Source: Kitasatospora sp. NBC_00240 (lineage in GTDB: Bacteria; Actinomycetota; Actinomycetes; Streptomycetales; Streptomycetaceae). From it: a stretch of DNA of 64,000 bases. This document shows positions 43,558-51,440 of the stretch, piece after piece; position 1 is the first letter of the stretch, and each line of letters begins with the position of its first letter. Location: contig NZ_JAPEMU010000001.1 in assembly GCF_026342405.1 (NCBI RefSeq), forward strand, positions 8,494,001 to 8,558,000. Direction: 5' to 3'. A model generated the notes under the pieces. It saw nothing but the letters and a program-made list of their open reading frames with translations. It was not told the origin of the DNA and did not search any database. Made by a program: the position numbers and the translations under genes.

Positions 43558-43883
43558 GCCGGCGGCAGCGAACGGCCGTCGCGCCGCTTGGGCACCACGG
43601 CCGCCGACGAGACGGTCCCCCCGGCCACCGCGCGCAGGCTCTCCTGCTGCCCGGGGCGGACAACCTTCTCCGGCTCGGGAGTCAGCAGGTCGCCGATCTC
43701 GCAGCCCAGAACGACGCAGATGATGTCCAGGTCCTCCAGCTTCAGCGAGATCGGCTGGCCCGACCACAGGCCCGACATCTTCCCGGCGGAGATCACCAGG
43801 CCGTGCTCGGCCAGGCTCCGTTGCAGCTCGGACGCCTTCCAGATGCCCTTGTTGGCGGCGGTCAGCCGCAGGTTCCACTTCAT
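43554..43883 (-). CDS. XRE-type helix-turn-helix regulator
   Basis: A 109-residue Cro/C1-type regulator: WNLRLTAANKGIWKASELQR, LVISAGKMSGLWSGQPISLK and LEDLDIICVVLGCEIGDLLT are the five helices of the domain (HTH_26-like). About 35 residues of tail follow. It sits between two recombinase genes with ATGA overlaps on both sides (43554-43557 and 43880-43883), so all three are translationally coupled. It probably controls the module or helps assemble the recombination complex. Confidence 0.88.
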   Translation of the reverse strand: MKWNLRLTAANKGIWKASELQRSLAEHGLVISAGKMSGLWSGQPISLKLEDLDIICVVLGCEIGDLLTPEPEKVVRPGQQESLRAVAGGTVSSAAVVPKRRDGRSLPPA

Positions 43884-44977
43884 CCCAGGAGTCCTTCCAG
43901 TCGCTTGGCGGCCCGCTGCTGTCCGGCGACCCAGGCGTCCTCTACCCGGGTCTGCTGGACGTGTATGTAACGCATCGTCGTGGCGATCCAGGAATGTCCC
44001 AAAACCTCCTGAATTGCAACCAGGTCCAAGCCGCCGTTGTAGAGCTCCGACGCGCAGAAGTGCCGCAGGACGTGCGGCGTCAACTTCTCACCCCAGAGCG
44101 GAAGATGGAGCTTCGCGGCGTCGCCCAGGCCCTTCCGCAGTGCGTCGTCGCCGACCCGGCGCGAGGAGCCGTCGGCGTTCTTGCGCTCGCTGGGAAACAG
44201 TGGGGCGCCGGGGCGAGTGTGGTCGTCGTCGAACTGGCCCCAGACGTCCTCGATGAACCACCGAAGGGTCCGGTCGGCACCATTGATCAGCGGCACCATC
44301 CGCTCACGCGGCCCCGAGCCCCGGGCGCCCTTGCCGTAGCGGACGTGGAGCTTGCCGAACCGGCCGAGGTCCCACTTGATGTCGTCCAAGTCGAGCTTGC
44401 ACGCCTCGCTCACCCGCAGCCCGACCTGCGACATCAGCTTGGAAGCGGTGTAGTTCCTGGCAGTGGGACCGAACTTGCGACAGGTCGCCAGGTCACTGCC
44501 CCAGCCGGCGAAGAGATGCACCATCTCCGGCTCGCTCGGCGGAATCCGCAGCCGGGCGTCCTTCGCGCCGCGTGGCCGGTTCATCTCGTCGATCGGGCAC
44601 TCGACCACGCGGCCGGTCAGCTGGTGGATCTCAACCTTGTGCCGCAGCTCCAGGAACATGAAATACGTGCTCAGCGCCTGCGAGCGGGCCAGGCGGGTGC
44701 CGCTGGGCGAGCCCCGAAGCACCCGCCCGAAGTAAGCGTCCGCGTCGGTTGGTTCCATGTCCCACAGCGGACGGCCGAACCACGTCCGCATCTGGTCCAG
44801 GTGACCGACGTCGCCCCGGATGGTGCCGTCCGTCAGCCCCGCCGATGCCCGCGCCAGCACGAACCCCGCGAGCACGTCGGTCTCGAAGGCTTCCAAATCC
44901 TCAGCCGAGGCCGGCGCCCGGAGCTCGCGCAGATCCCGTACAGCGGCCAGCGCCAACCCGAGCCTCCTCAGCTTCAC
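43880..44977 (-). CDS. Site-specific tyrosine recombinase (integrase)
   Basis: A 365-residue phage-integrase-family recombinase. Catalytic boxes are intact: Arg in SQVGLRVSEACKLDLDD, HxxR in TPHVLRHFCASELYNGG, and LGHSWIATTMRYIHVQQTR with the nucleophilic Tyr. The N-terminal SAM-like domain includes GTIRGDVGHLDQMRTWFG. It would cut and join DNA at specific sites. The start is GTG 44977 after GAGGAAAG-like sequence. It is the first gene of a coupled trio, with an inverted repeat about 34 bases upstream. No excisionase, relaxase or phage structural gene is seen nearby, so the mobile unit is undefined. Confidence 0.92.
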   Translation of the reverse strand: MKLRRLGLALAAVRDLRELRAPASAEDLEAFETDVLAGFVLARASAGLTDGTIRGDVGHLDQMRTWFGRPLWDMEPTDADAYFGRVLRGSPSGTRLARSQALSTYFMFLELRHKVEIHQLTGRVVECPIDEMNRPRGAKDARLRIPPSEPEMVHLFAGWGSDLATCRKFGPTARNYTASKLMSQVGLRVSEACKLDLDDIKWDLGRFGKLHVRYGKGARGSGPRERMVPLINGADRTLRWFIEDVWGQFDDDHTRPGAPLFPSERKNADGSSRRVGDDALRKGLGDAAKLHLPLWGEKLTPHVLRHFCASELYNGGLDLVAIQEVLGHSWIATTMRYIHVQQTRVEDAWVAGQQRAAKRLEGLLG

Positions 44978-45010
44978 GAGGAAAGTGGAACCATCGTGGA
45001 AGCCGAGACT

Positions 45011-45029
45011 ACTTCATGAATCCTGAAGT
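45011..45029. promoter_or_regulatory. Inverted repeat upstream of the integrase trio
   Basis: ACTTCA (45011-45016) and TGAAGT (45024-45029) form an inverted repeat with a 7-base gap. A further TTCAC follows at 45032. It lies in the expected promoter area of the trio and could be a site for the XRE protein. Confidence 0.4.
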
Positions 45030-45156
45030 TCCTTCACTGGGACACCTGGACCGATGGGGCACCGGAACCCCCTGGCCAGCAGGCTGGACGTTCTCCGGGC
45101 ATCCAGGGAACTCACGGGATGTCGCACACGCGACCGGACCCGGGGAAGGGGAGCGG

Positions 45157-46467
45157 TCAGGACTTGGCGCGCAGCGCGGCCTCGCCCCAGCGCCGGTCGA
45201 GGTCGGCGAAGAACTCGGCCGGACCGCCCGGCTGCGCCCCGCGGGCCAGGTCGATCAGCTTCTTGCGGTAGTCGGGCCGGTCGAGGCCGATGCCGGCCAC
45301 GTCGTCGATGGCGTCGACCTGGGCGGTGTCGGCCTCGGAGCGGTCGATGAACCTGACGCCCTTGTCCGCGAGCGGCTCGAGGAGCGAGGGCAGCGGCGCC
45401 GCGGCGAGGCTGGGGACCGCGCCCTCCCGGGCGGCGGCCCCCGACCTGTCGGTGAACCAGTCGATCCAGGCCCGGGCCGTCGCCTTGTTCCCGGAGCGCA
45501 CGCTGATCGCCTGCTGGTAGCCGGAGACCACGACCGAGCAGAAGACGCCGTCCTTCTGCACGGGGAACGGCAGGAACCCGATCGCGGCCGGGTCGGTGCC
45601 GGCCTTGCGGGCGGCCTCCTGCAACTGGCTGACGGCCCAGGAGCCGAGCTGCATGGTGGCGATGTCCCCCTTGGCGAGGAGGGCCTTGGAACGCTCCCAG
45701 TCGGTGCCCGCAGGGTCCCGCTCGGCCAGCCCGCGCTCGACGATGTCGTAGAGCAGGGTGTCGATGACGTTCAGGTCGCCGCCCGCCGCCCACGGCTTGT
45801 CGGTGACGCTCAGCCTGGTGGTGGCCTGCGGGTCGCAGCCGACCGAGCCGATGTTGTTCGACCAGCCGGTCAGCGGCCAGGCGTCCTTGAAGTTGGTGTA
45901 GTAGGGGATCGAACCGGAGCGGTCCTTGATCCGCTGGAGGTCCGCCAGGAACTGCGCGGGGGTGGCGGGCCAGTCGGTGATCCCGGCCGCGGCCCAGACC
46001 GCCCTGTTGTAGACGAAGCCGTTGGCGGAGCCCGATTCGGCTATCCCGTAGGCCTTGCCGCCGACGGTGGCCCGGTCGGTGAACCGGTACCGGGAGGCCA
46101 CGGCCGCGCCCGGACCCAGCGGTGCGAAGTACGCCGGGTAGTCGTACTGGGGGAGGGCGGCCGGGATCATCAGGACGTCCCCGTAGTTCTTGGTGCCCAG
46201 CCGGCGCTTCACCTCGCCCTCGTAGTCGGTGATGCCCTCGAAGTGGACCCTGGCCCTGGGGTGGAGGCGCTCGAACTCGGCCGCGTAGCCGTCCAGCACG
46301 CCGCTCGCGACCAGGTCGGTGCGCTGCGTCAGGACGGTGATGTCACCGGCCACGGCGTCCGGGTCGGACGGCGGGTAGGCGAAGTCCACCGGCTTCTTCG
46401 TCGAGCCGCAGCCGGTCGCGGCCAGGGCCACGACGGCGATCGCTGCGACAAGGGACCGTCTGTCCAC
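45157..46467 (-). CDS. Orphan sugar-binding lipoprotein, paralogue of 25645-26961
   Basis: A 436-residue binding protein with lipobox LAATGC (Cys20). It aligns with the transporter's own binding protein: AGDITVLTQRTDLVASGVLD, FEGITDYEGEVKRRLGTKNY, FVYNRAVWAAAGITDWPATP and ARAWIDWFTDRSGAAAREG. No permease or ATPase gene is adjacent. It is divergent from the beta-mannosidase gene, with an AACCGGTTT-type palindrome before each gene. It may serve the permeases at 27060-28903 with a different sugar preference, or sense extracellular sugar. GTG 46467 follows AAGGAG. Confidence 0.9.
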   Translation of the reverse strand: MDRRSLVAAIAVVALAATGCGSTKKPVDFAYPPSDPDAVAGDITVLTQRTDLVASGVLDGYAAEFERLHPRARVHFEGITDYEGEVKRRLGTKNYGDVLMIPAALPQYDYPAYFAPLGPGAAVASRYRFTDRATVGGKAYGIAESGSANGFVYNRAVWAAAGITDWPATPAQFLADLQRIKDRSGSIPYYTNFKDAWPLTGWSNNIGSVGCDPQATTRLSVTDKPWAAGGDLNVIDTLLYDIVERGLAERDPAGTDWERSKALLAKGDIATMQLGSWAVSQLQEAARKAGTDPAAIGFLPFPVQKDGVFCSVVVSGYQQAISVRSGNKATARAWIDWFTDRSGAAAREGAVPSLAAAPLPSLLEPLADKGVRFIDRSEADTAQVDAIDDVAGIGLDRPDYRKKLIDLARGAQPGGPAEFFADLDRRWGEAALRAKS

Positions 46468-46539
46468 TGATGTCGGCTCCTTCCAGGTCCGTCCCGGCGT
46501 GCGCGCGGGGGTTGCCGGAACTATGCCAGGCAGGAGCCT

Positions 46540-46549
46540 AACCGGTAAA
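46540..46549 (-). promoter_or_regulatory. Operator-like AACCGGTAAA before the orphan binding protein
   Basis: AACCGGTAAA (TTTACCGGTT on the minus strand, flanked by AGG) is one mismatch from the AACCGGTTAA core. It lies 73 bases upstream of the minus-strand start at 46467. Confidence 0.5.
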
Positions 46550-46657
46550 GCATCCAGGTTTACTGCAGGCAAGATTGTTACTCTGCGTTGCCCAAATCGG
46601 AGAAATCTGCCCGTACGGAGCCCTCTTGCGTGCTGTCCGTTGCTCATCCCCGGAGAA

Positions 46658-46667
46658 AAACCGGTTT
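46658..46667 (+). promoter_or_regulatory. Operator palindrome AAACCGGTTT before beta-mannosidase
   Basis: A perfect 10-bp palindrome with the same CCGG centre as the other sites, 82 bases upstream of the GH2 start at 46749. With the site at 46540 it supports joint repression of both divergent genes. Confidence 0.6.
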
Positions 46668-46748
46668 ATGGACAGACCCCGGCGGGCGGGTTAGCGTTGC
46701 ACCCGCCCACACCCCGACGGGACCGATCAACGCGAATGGAGCCGCACC

Positions 46749-49151
46749 ATGAAGGACGTCACCCAGCTGGACCAGGGCTGGCACCTGCACCACGAAGGGG
46801 CCCTGCTCCCCGCCCGCGTCCCGGGCGGCGTCCACACCGACCTGCTGGCCGCCGGCCTCATCCCGGACCCGTACCTCGGCACCCACGAGAACGACGTCGC
46901 CTGGGTCGGCCACCGGGACTGGACCTACAGCACCCGCCTCGCCAGCACGAGCGCGCACGAGCGCACCGACCTGGTCTTCGACGGACTGGACACCGCCGCC
47001 CGCATCACCCTGGGCGCCACCGAACTGGGCCGCACCCGCAACATGCACCGCAGCTACCGCTTCGACGTCACCGGGCTCGACGGCGAACTCGCCGTCCACT
47101 TCACCAACGCCTACCAGGAGGCCGCCGAGGTCCGCGCGATCACCGGCGAGCGCCCCAACGTCTACCCGGAGCCGTTCCAGTACATCCGCAAGATGGCCAG
47201 CAGCTTCGGCTGGGACTGGGGCCCGACCCTGCCCACCGCCGGCATCTGGCGCCCCGCCCGCCTGGAACACTGGTCCACCGCCCGGCTCGCCCAGGTCCGC
47301 CCCCTGGTCACCGTCCAGGACGGCACCGGCCGGGTCGAGATCCACCTGACCGTCGAGCGCACCGGCGCCGCCGCCGGACGCACCCTCAGCGCCCGGGCCA
47401 CCGTCGCCGGTGCCCAGGCCGAGACCGTCCTGGACGGCGACCGGGCCGTGCTGACCCTCGACGTCCCCGACCCGGCCCTGTGGTGGCCCCGCGGCCACGG
47501 TGACCAGCCCCTGCACGACCTCGACATCACCCTCGCCGACGCCACCGGCCCCCTCGACACCTGGCACCGCCGGATCGGCTTCCGCACCGTCGAACTCGAC
47601 CGCTCCACCGACGAGCACGGCACCGGCTTCACCCTGGTCGTCAACGGCGAACGCCTCTTCGTCCGCGGCGTCAACTGGATCCCCGACGACACCCTGATCA
47701 CCCGGGTCACCCCCGAGCGCTACCGCACCCGCCTCAGCCAGGCCGCCGAGGCCAACATCGACCTGATCCGGATCTGGGGCGGTGGCATCTACGAGAACGA
47801 GGCCTTCTACGACACCTGCGACGAACTCGGCCTGCTGGTCTGGCAGGACTTCCTCTTCGCCTGCGCCGCCTACCCCGAGGAGCAGCCGCTGCGCGGCGAG
47901 GTGGAGGCCGAGGCCCGCGAGAACGTCGTCCGCCTGATGCCGCACCCCAGCCTGGTGCTCTGGAACGGCAACAACGAGAACCTCTGGGGCTTCCGCGACT
48001 GGGGCTGGGAGCCCGAACTGGCCGGCGACTCCTGGGGGGAGGGCTACTACCTCGGCGTCCTGCCGCGCATCGTCGCCGAACTCGACCCCACCCGCGCCTA
48101 CTCGGCCGGCAGCCCGTGGTCCGGCTCCTGGGACCACCACCCCAACGACCCCGACCACGGCACCTACCACTCCTGGGAGGTCTGGAACCGCCAGGACTAC
48201 ACCGAGTACCGCGCCAACGTGCCCCGCTTCGTCTCCGAGTTCGGCTGGCAGGCACCGCCCGCCCACGCCACCCTGCTGCGCGCCCTGCCCGGCGAGGAAT
48301 TCGCCGCCGACTCGCCCGGCATGCTGCACCACCAGAAGGCCGAGGACGGCAACGGCAAGCTGAACCGCGGCGTCGAGCGCCACTTCGCCCCGCCCGCGGA
48401 CTTCGACCGCTGGCACTACCTCACCCAGGTCGTCCAGGCCCGCGCCGTCGCCACCGGCATCGAGCACTGGCGCTCGCACTGGCCGCGCTGCGCCGGCACC
48501 GTGGTCTGGCAGCTCAACGACTGCTGGCCGGTGTCCTCCTGGGCCGCGATCGACGGCGACGGCCGCCTCAAGCCGCTCTACCACGAGCTGCGCCGGGTCT
48601 ACGCCGACCGCCTGCTGACCCTGCAGCCGGGAGCCGATGGTGCGGCGCCCGAGGTGGCCCTGGTCAACCAGGCCGCGCGGCCCTGGCGGACCGTCGTCAC
48701 CCTGCGCAGGGTCTCCGCCGACGGCGCCGTCACGGCCGAGTCCGACGTGCCGGTCACCGTCGAGGCCCGGTCGGTGGTGCGGCTGGCCGTACCGCAGGCC
48801 CTGCGGCCGGTCGAGGGCTCCGCCAAGGAGTTCCTGGTCGCCGACACGGACGGGCTGCGCGCCCTGCACTTCCCCGTCGTCGACCGGGTGTTCGCCTACC
48901 AGCGGCCCGAGTTCGAGGTGAGCGTGGAGCCGGTCGCCGAGGATCAGGACGCCGTGGACGTCGTGGTGACCGCCCACACCCTGCTGCGCGACCTCCTGCT
49001 GCAGGCCGACCGCATCACCCCGGCCGCCGTGGCGGACCGCGGCCTGGTGACGCTGCTGGCGGGCGAGCAGGTCCGGATCCGGGTCACCGGGGCGGGCCCC
49101 TTCGATGCCGCCGCCGCCCGCGCCGCCCTGTTCTGCGTCGAACCGGCATGA
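46749..49151 (+). CDS. Beta-mannosidase, GH2 family
   Basis: An 800-residue cytoplasmic glycosidase that removes terminal mannose from beta-manno-oligosaccharides. The start (WHLHHEGALLPARVPGGVHT, LIPDPYLGTHENDVAWVGHR) is diagnostic for bacterial beta-mannosidases, as is SFGWDWGPTLPTAGIWRP. In the barrel, RIWGGGIYENEAFYDTCDEL precedes acid/base Glu410 in LWNGNNENLWGF and nucleophile Glu497 in RFVSEFGWQAP. WQLNDCWPVSSWAAIDGDGR follows. There is no signal peptide, so substrates must be imported first. GGAGCCGCACC precedes the ATG. Confidence 0.96.
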   Translation: MKDVTQLDQGWHLHHEGALLPARVPGGVHTDLLAAGLIPDPYLGTHENDVAWVGHRDWTYSTRLASTSAHERTDLVFDGLDTAARITLGATELGRTRNMHRSYRFDVTGLDGELAVHFTNAYQEAAEVRAITGERPNVYPEPFQYIRKMASSFGWDWGPTLPTAGIWRPARLEHWSTARLAQVRPLVTVQDGTGRVEIHLTVERTGAAAGRTLSARATVAGAQAETVLDGDRAVLTLDVPDPALWWPRGHGDQPLHDLDITLADATGPLDTWHRRIGFRTVELDRSTDEHGTGFTLVVNGERLFVRGVNWIPDDTLITRVTPERYRTRLSQAAEANIDLIRIWGGGIYENEAFYDTCDELGLLVWQDFLFACAAYPEEQPLRGEVEAEARENVVRLMPHPSLVLWNGNNENLWGFRDWGWEPELAGDSWGEGYYLGVLPRIVAELDPTRAYSAGSPWSGSWDHHPNDPDHGTYHSWEVWNRQDYTEYRANVPRFVSEFGWQAPPAHATLLRALPGEEFAADSPGMLHHQKAEDGNGKLNRGVERHFAPPADFDRWHYLTQVVQARAVATGIEHWRSHWPRCAGTVVWQLNDCWPVSSWAAIDGDGRLKPLYHELRRVYADRLLTLQPGADGAAPEVALVNQAARPWRTVVTLRRVSADGAVTAESDVPVTVEARSVVRLAVPQALRPVEGSAKEFLVADTDGLRALHFPVVDRVFAYQRPEFEVSVEPVAEDQDAVDVVVTAHTLLRDLLLQADRITPAAVADRGLVTLLAGEQVRIRVTGAGPFDAAAARAALFCVEPA

Positions 49152-49199
49152 ACCGGCCCGCGGCCTTTGATCCGGCGGGGTGCCCGTCGCCCATTAACT

Positions 49200-49211
49200 A
49201 ATCGGTTAACC
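49200..49211 (+). promoter_or_regulatory. Operator AATCGGTTAACC, distal copy
   Basis: Preceded by TTAACT and followed by AAACGCAT, it matches the copy at 49546 over 16 bases (ATTAATCGGTTAACCAAA-like, with small differences). It lies 49 bases after the beta-mannosidase stop. Confidence 0.6.
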
Positions 49212-49545
49212 AAACGCATGGGTCGCGCCGTCATGGCCGGGCCGGTTCGCCGCCGGAGTCGCCCCGAGCGTTCGGGGTGAACGGTTCCTGTCGGCCCCTC
49301 CGCCCGCAGCGGCGGGGCCCGCCGACGCGCAGCTCCGAGCCTGGTGTCCGGCCGGGCGATGATGGGACCCACCTGTGCAGGCATGGTGTTTTGGCGGGTC
49401 GTCGCCGCCGTGACGGGTGGGGGAACGGGCGCGGTCGGCCGTCGCCGGTCCGCAGGCCGGCCGCGCCCCTGTGGTCGTCGGGCCCGCCGGTCGGCGTCGT
49501 GGTCAGGGGGCATCTCCGGCGCGCGTCCCACCCCCAGGGCTGATT

Positions 49546-49557
49546 AATCGGTTAACC
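49546..49557 (+). promoter_or_regulatory. Operator AATCGGTTAACC, promoter-proximal copy
   Basis: Eight bases before the -35 box TTGACC. The same operator-then-TTGAC order is seen at 36324-36346. Confidence 0.65.
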
Positions 49558-49564
49558 AAAGGCA

Positions 49565-49593
49565 TTGACCGGACCGTGACGGCATGTCAGGAT
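49565..49593 (+). promoter_or_regulatory. Promoter TTGACC-17-CAGGAT
   Basis: TTGACC (49565-49570) and CAGGAT (49588-49593) are separated by 17 bases and read toward the GH5-CBM10 gene. Confidence 0.5.
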
Positions 49594-49893
49594 CGCGCTC
49601 AGCTCCGGGGCGGACGGGCATCCGCCGCCCCGGAGCGCCGCACGACGACGTTGCCCGGCCCACCCCTCGCCACCACCCATGGGCGGGAGGACGGCACGGC
49701 TGCCGTTCCACCGCCGGCCCCACGGCCGACCCGGCTGCCGTCCCACCGCCCGCCCTACGGCCGGCACGTCGACCGCCGACTCGTCAGGCCCCTTGCCCGC
49801 CGGTGCCGTCGCCCCTCGTCGCAGAGGCGAGGCACCCCGCGGGCGGCCGGGCGGACCGGTCGCATCCCCCACTTCCCCCTCCTGAGGAGAATC

Positions 49894-51204
49894 ATGGAAA
49901 AGCCGCCGAGCAGCAGGGTGCTCACGGCCGTCGGCGCGGCAGTCGCCGCCGTCCTCGGCCTGCTGGTCTCCGTGTTCGGGTTCACCGCCGGCAGTGCCGA
50001 GGCCGTCGCCTCCGGCATCCACGTCAGCAACGGGCGCGTGTACGAGGCCAACGGCAACGAGTTCGTCATGCGCGGGGTCAACCATGCGCACGCCTGGTAC
50101 CCGAGCCGGACCGGTTCGATCGCCGACATCGCGGCCAAGGGCGCCAACACGGTTCGCATCGTGCTCAGCAACGGCGACCGGTGGACCCGGACGACGACCT
50201 CCGAGGTCTCGTCCCTGATCAGCCGGTGCAAGGCGAGCAAGCTCATCTGCGTGCTGGAGGTGCACGACACGACCGGCTATGGCGAGGACGGCGCCGCGAC
50301 GACCCTCGACCGGGCCGCGCAGTTCTGGATCGACAACAGGAGCGCGCTGGCGGGCCAGGAGAACTACGTCGTCATCAACCTCGGCAACGAGCCGTTCGGC
50401 AACAGCAACTACAGTGCCTGGACCGACGCCACCAAGGGGGCGATCAGCAAGCTCCGCAACGCCGGATTCAACCACGCGCTGATGGCGGACGCCCCGAACT
50501 GGGGCCAGGACTGGTCCGGCACGATGCGGAACAACGCCGCCTCGGTCCTCGCGTCGGACCCCGACCACAACACCATCTTCTCGATCCACATGTACGGGGT
50601 CTACGACACCGCCGCCGAGGTGCAGGACTACCTGAACTTCTTCGTCGGCAACCACCTCCCCATCGTCGTCGGCGAGTTCGGTGACCTGCACAGCGACGGC
50701 AACCCCGACGAGGACGCGATCATGTCCACCGCGAAGTCCCTCGCCGTGGGCTACCTCGGCTGGTCCTGGAGCGGCAACGGCAGCGGTGTCGAGTACCTCG
50801 ACCTGGTCAACGGGTTCGACAAGAACTCGCTGACCAGCTGGGGCAACCGCTTCTTCAACGGCAGCAACGGCATCTCCAGCACCTCGAGGACGGCCACCGT
50901 CTTCGGCAACGCCACGAGTTCGCCCGGCGCGTCGCCCTCGCCGTCGGCGACCACCGCTCCCAACGGTTACCCGTACTGCGTGAGTGGCTCCTCCGACCCG
51001 GACGGTGACGGCTGGGGTTGGGAGAGCAGCCGTTCCTGCGTCGTACGCGGCGGCAAGGCGGACACCACCCCGTCGCCGTCGGCGACCACCGCCCCGAACG
51101 GTTACCCGTACTGCGTGAGTGGCTCCTCCGACCCGGACGGTGACGGCTGGGGTTGGGAGAGCAGCCGCTCCTGCGTGGTGCGCGGCGGATCCGCGGACCA
51201 CTGA
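49894..51204 (+). CDS. Secreted GH5_8-type mannanase with two CBM10 modules
   Basis: A 436-residue secreted enzyme. Signal peptide VLTAVGAAVAAVLGLLVSVF ends near AEAVA. The barrel starts SGIHVSNGRVYEANGNEFVM and RGVNHAHAWY, typical of GH5 subfamily 8 endo-mannanases. Acid/base Glu166 lies in INLGNEPFGN and nucleophile Glu261 in IVVGEFGDLH. After a Ser/Pro linker come two almost identical 45-residue units, each PNGYPYCVSGSSDPDGDGWG ending SCVVRGG, which are CBM10-like cellulose-binding modules. GAGGAGA precedes the ATG. It probably cuts mannan embedded in cellulose. Repressible through AATCGGTTAACC operators. Confidence 0.93.
   Translation: MEKPPSSRVLTAVGAAVAAVLGLLVSVFGFTAGSAEAVASGIHVSNGRVYEANGNEFVMRGVNHAHAWYPSRTGSIADIAAKGANTVRIVLSNGDRWTRTTTSEVSSLISRCKASKLICVLEVHDTTGYGEDGAATTLDRAAQFWIDNRSALAGQENYVVINLGNEPFGNSNYSAWTDATKGAISKLRNAGFNHALMADAPNWGQDWSGTMRNNAASVLASDPDHNTIFSIHMYGVYDTAAEVQDYLNFFVGNHLPIVVGEFGDLHSDGNPDEDAIMSTAKSLAVGYLGWSWSGNGSGVEYLDLVNGFDKNSLTSWGNRFFNGSNGISSTSRTATVFGNATSSPGASPSPSATTAPNGYPYCVSGSSDPDGDGWGWESSRSCVVRGGKADTTPSPSATTAPNGYPYCVSGSSDPDGDGWGWESSRSCVVRGGSADH
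50941..51189 (+). repeat. Two near-identical 135-bp units encoding CBM10 modules
   Basis: Unit one begins at 50941 and unit two at 51076 (period 135 bases, 45 codons). They differ at only a few bases, so the duplication is recent or kept uniform by gene conversion. Confidence 0.9.
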
Positions 51205-51229
51205 GCGACGTACCTGACGGGCCGGCCCT

Positions 51230-51269
51230 CGGTGCTCACCTCGCCCGATCGGGTGCGGGGTGAGCACCG
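51230..51269 (+). terminator. Hairpin terminator after the GH5-CBM10 gene
   Basis: CGGTGCTCACC (51230-51240) pairs with GGTGAGCACCG (51259-51269), with further pairing inside (CGCCC/GGGTG). It starts 25 bases after the stop and separates the mannan region from the lanthipeptide-type cluster. Confidence 0.75.
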
Positions 51270-51440
51270 TCCGGGCCCGCGGACGCCCTGTTGCCGGTCA
51301 CGTCCCATCCTCGGTCACGCCAGGTCACCGGTCACGCCACGTCGTCGGTCACGCCGAGTCAGGAGCGGTCGGGGGTTGCCCGGTTGCGGGGCCGATGAAA
51401 CCATGGAAGAACCCCTCCCCTCCAGCGAGGGAGTTCTGAA

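Larger units (their letters stand above)
49152..49893. other. Long regulatory/leader region, no gene
   Basis: About 740 bases without recognisable coding. It carries two near-identical operators 346 bases apart (49200-49211 and 49546-49557), a promoter at 49565-49593 and a leader of about 290 bases with short direct repeats. The first operator may work by looping or be the relic of a lost promoter. Confidence 0.5.
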
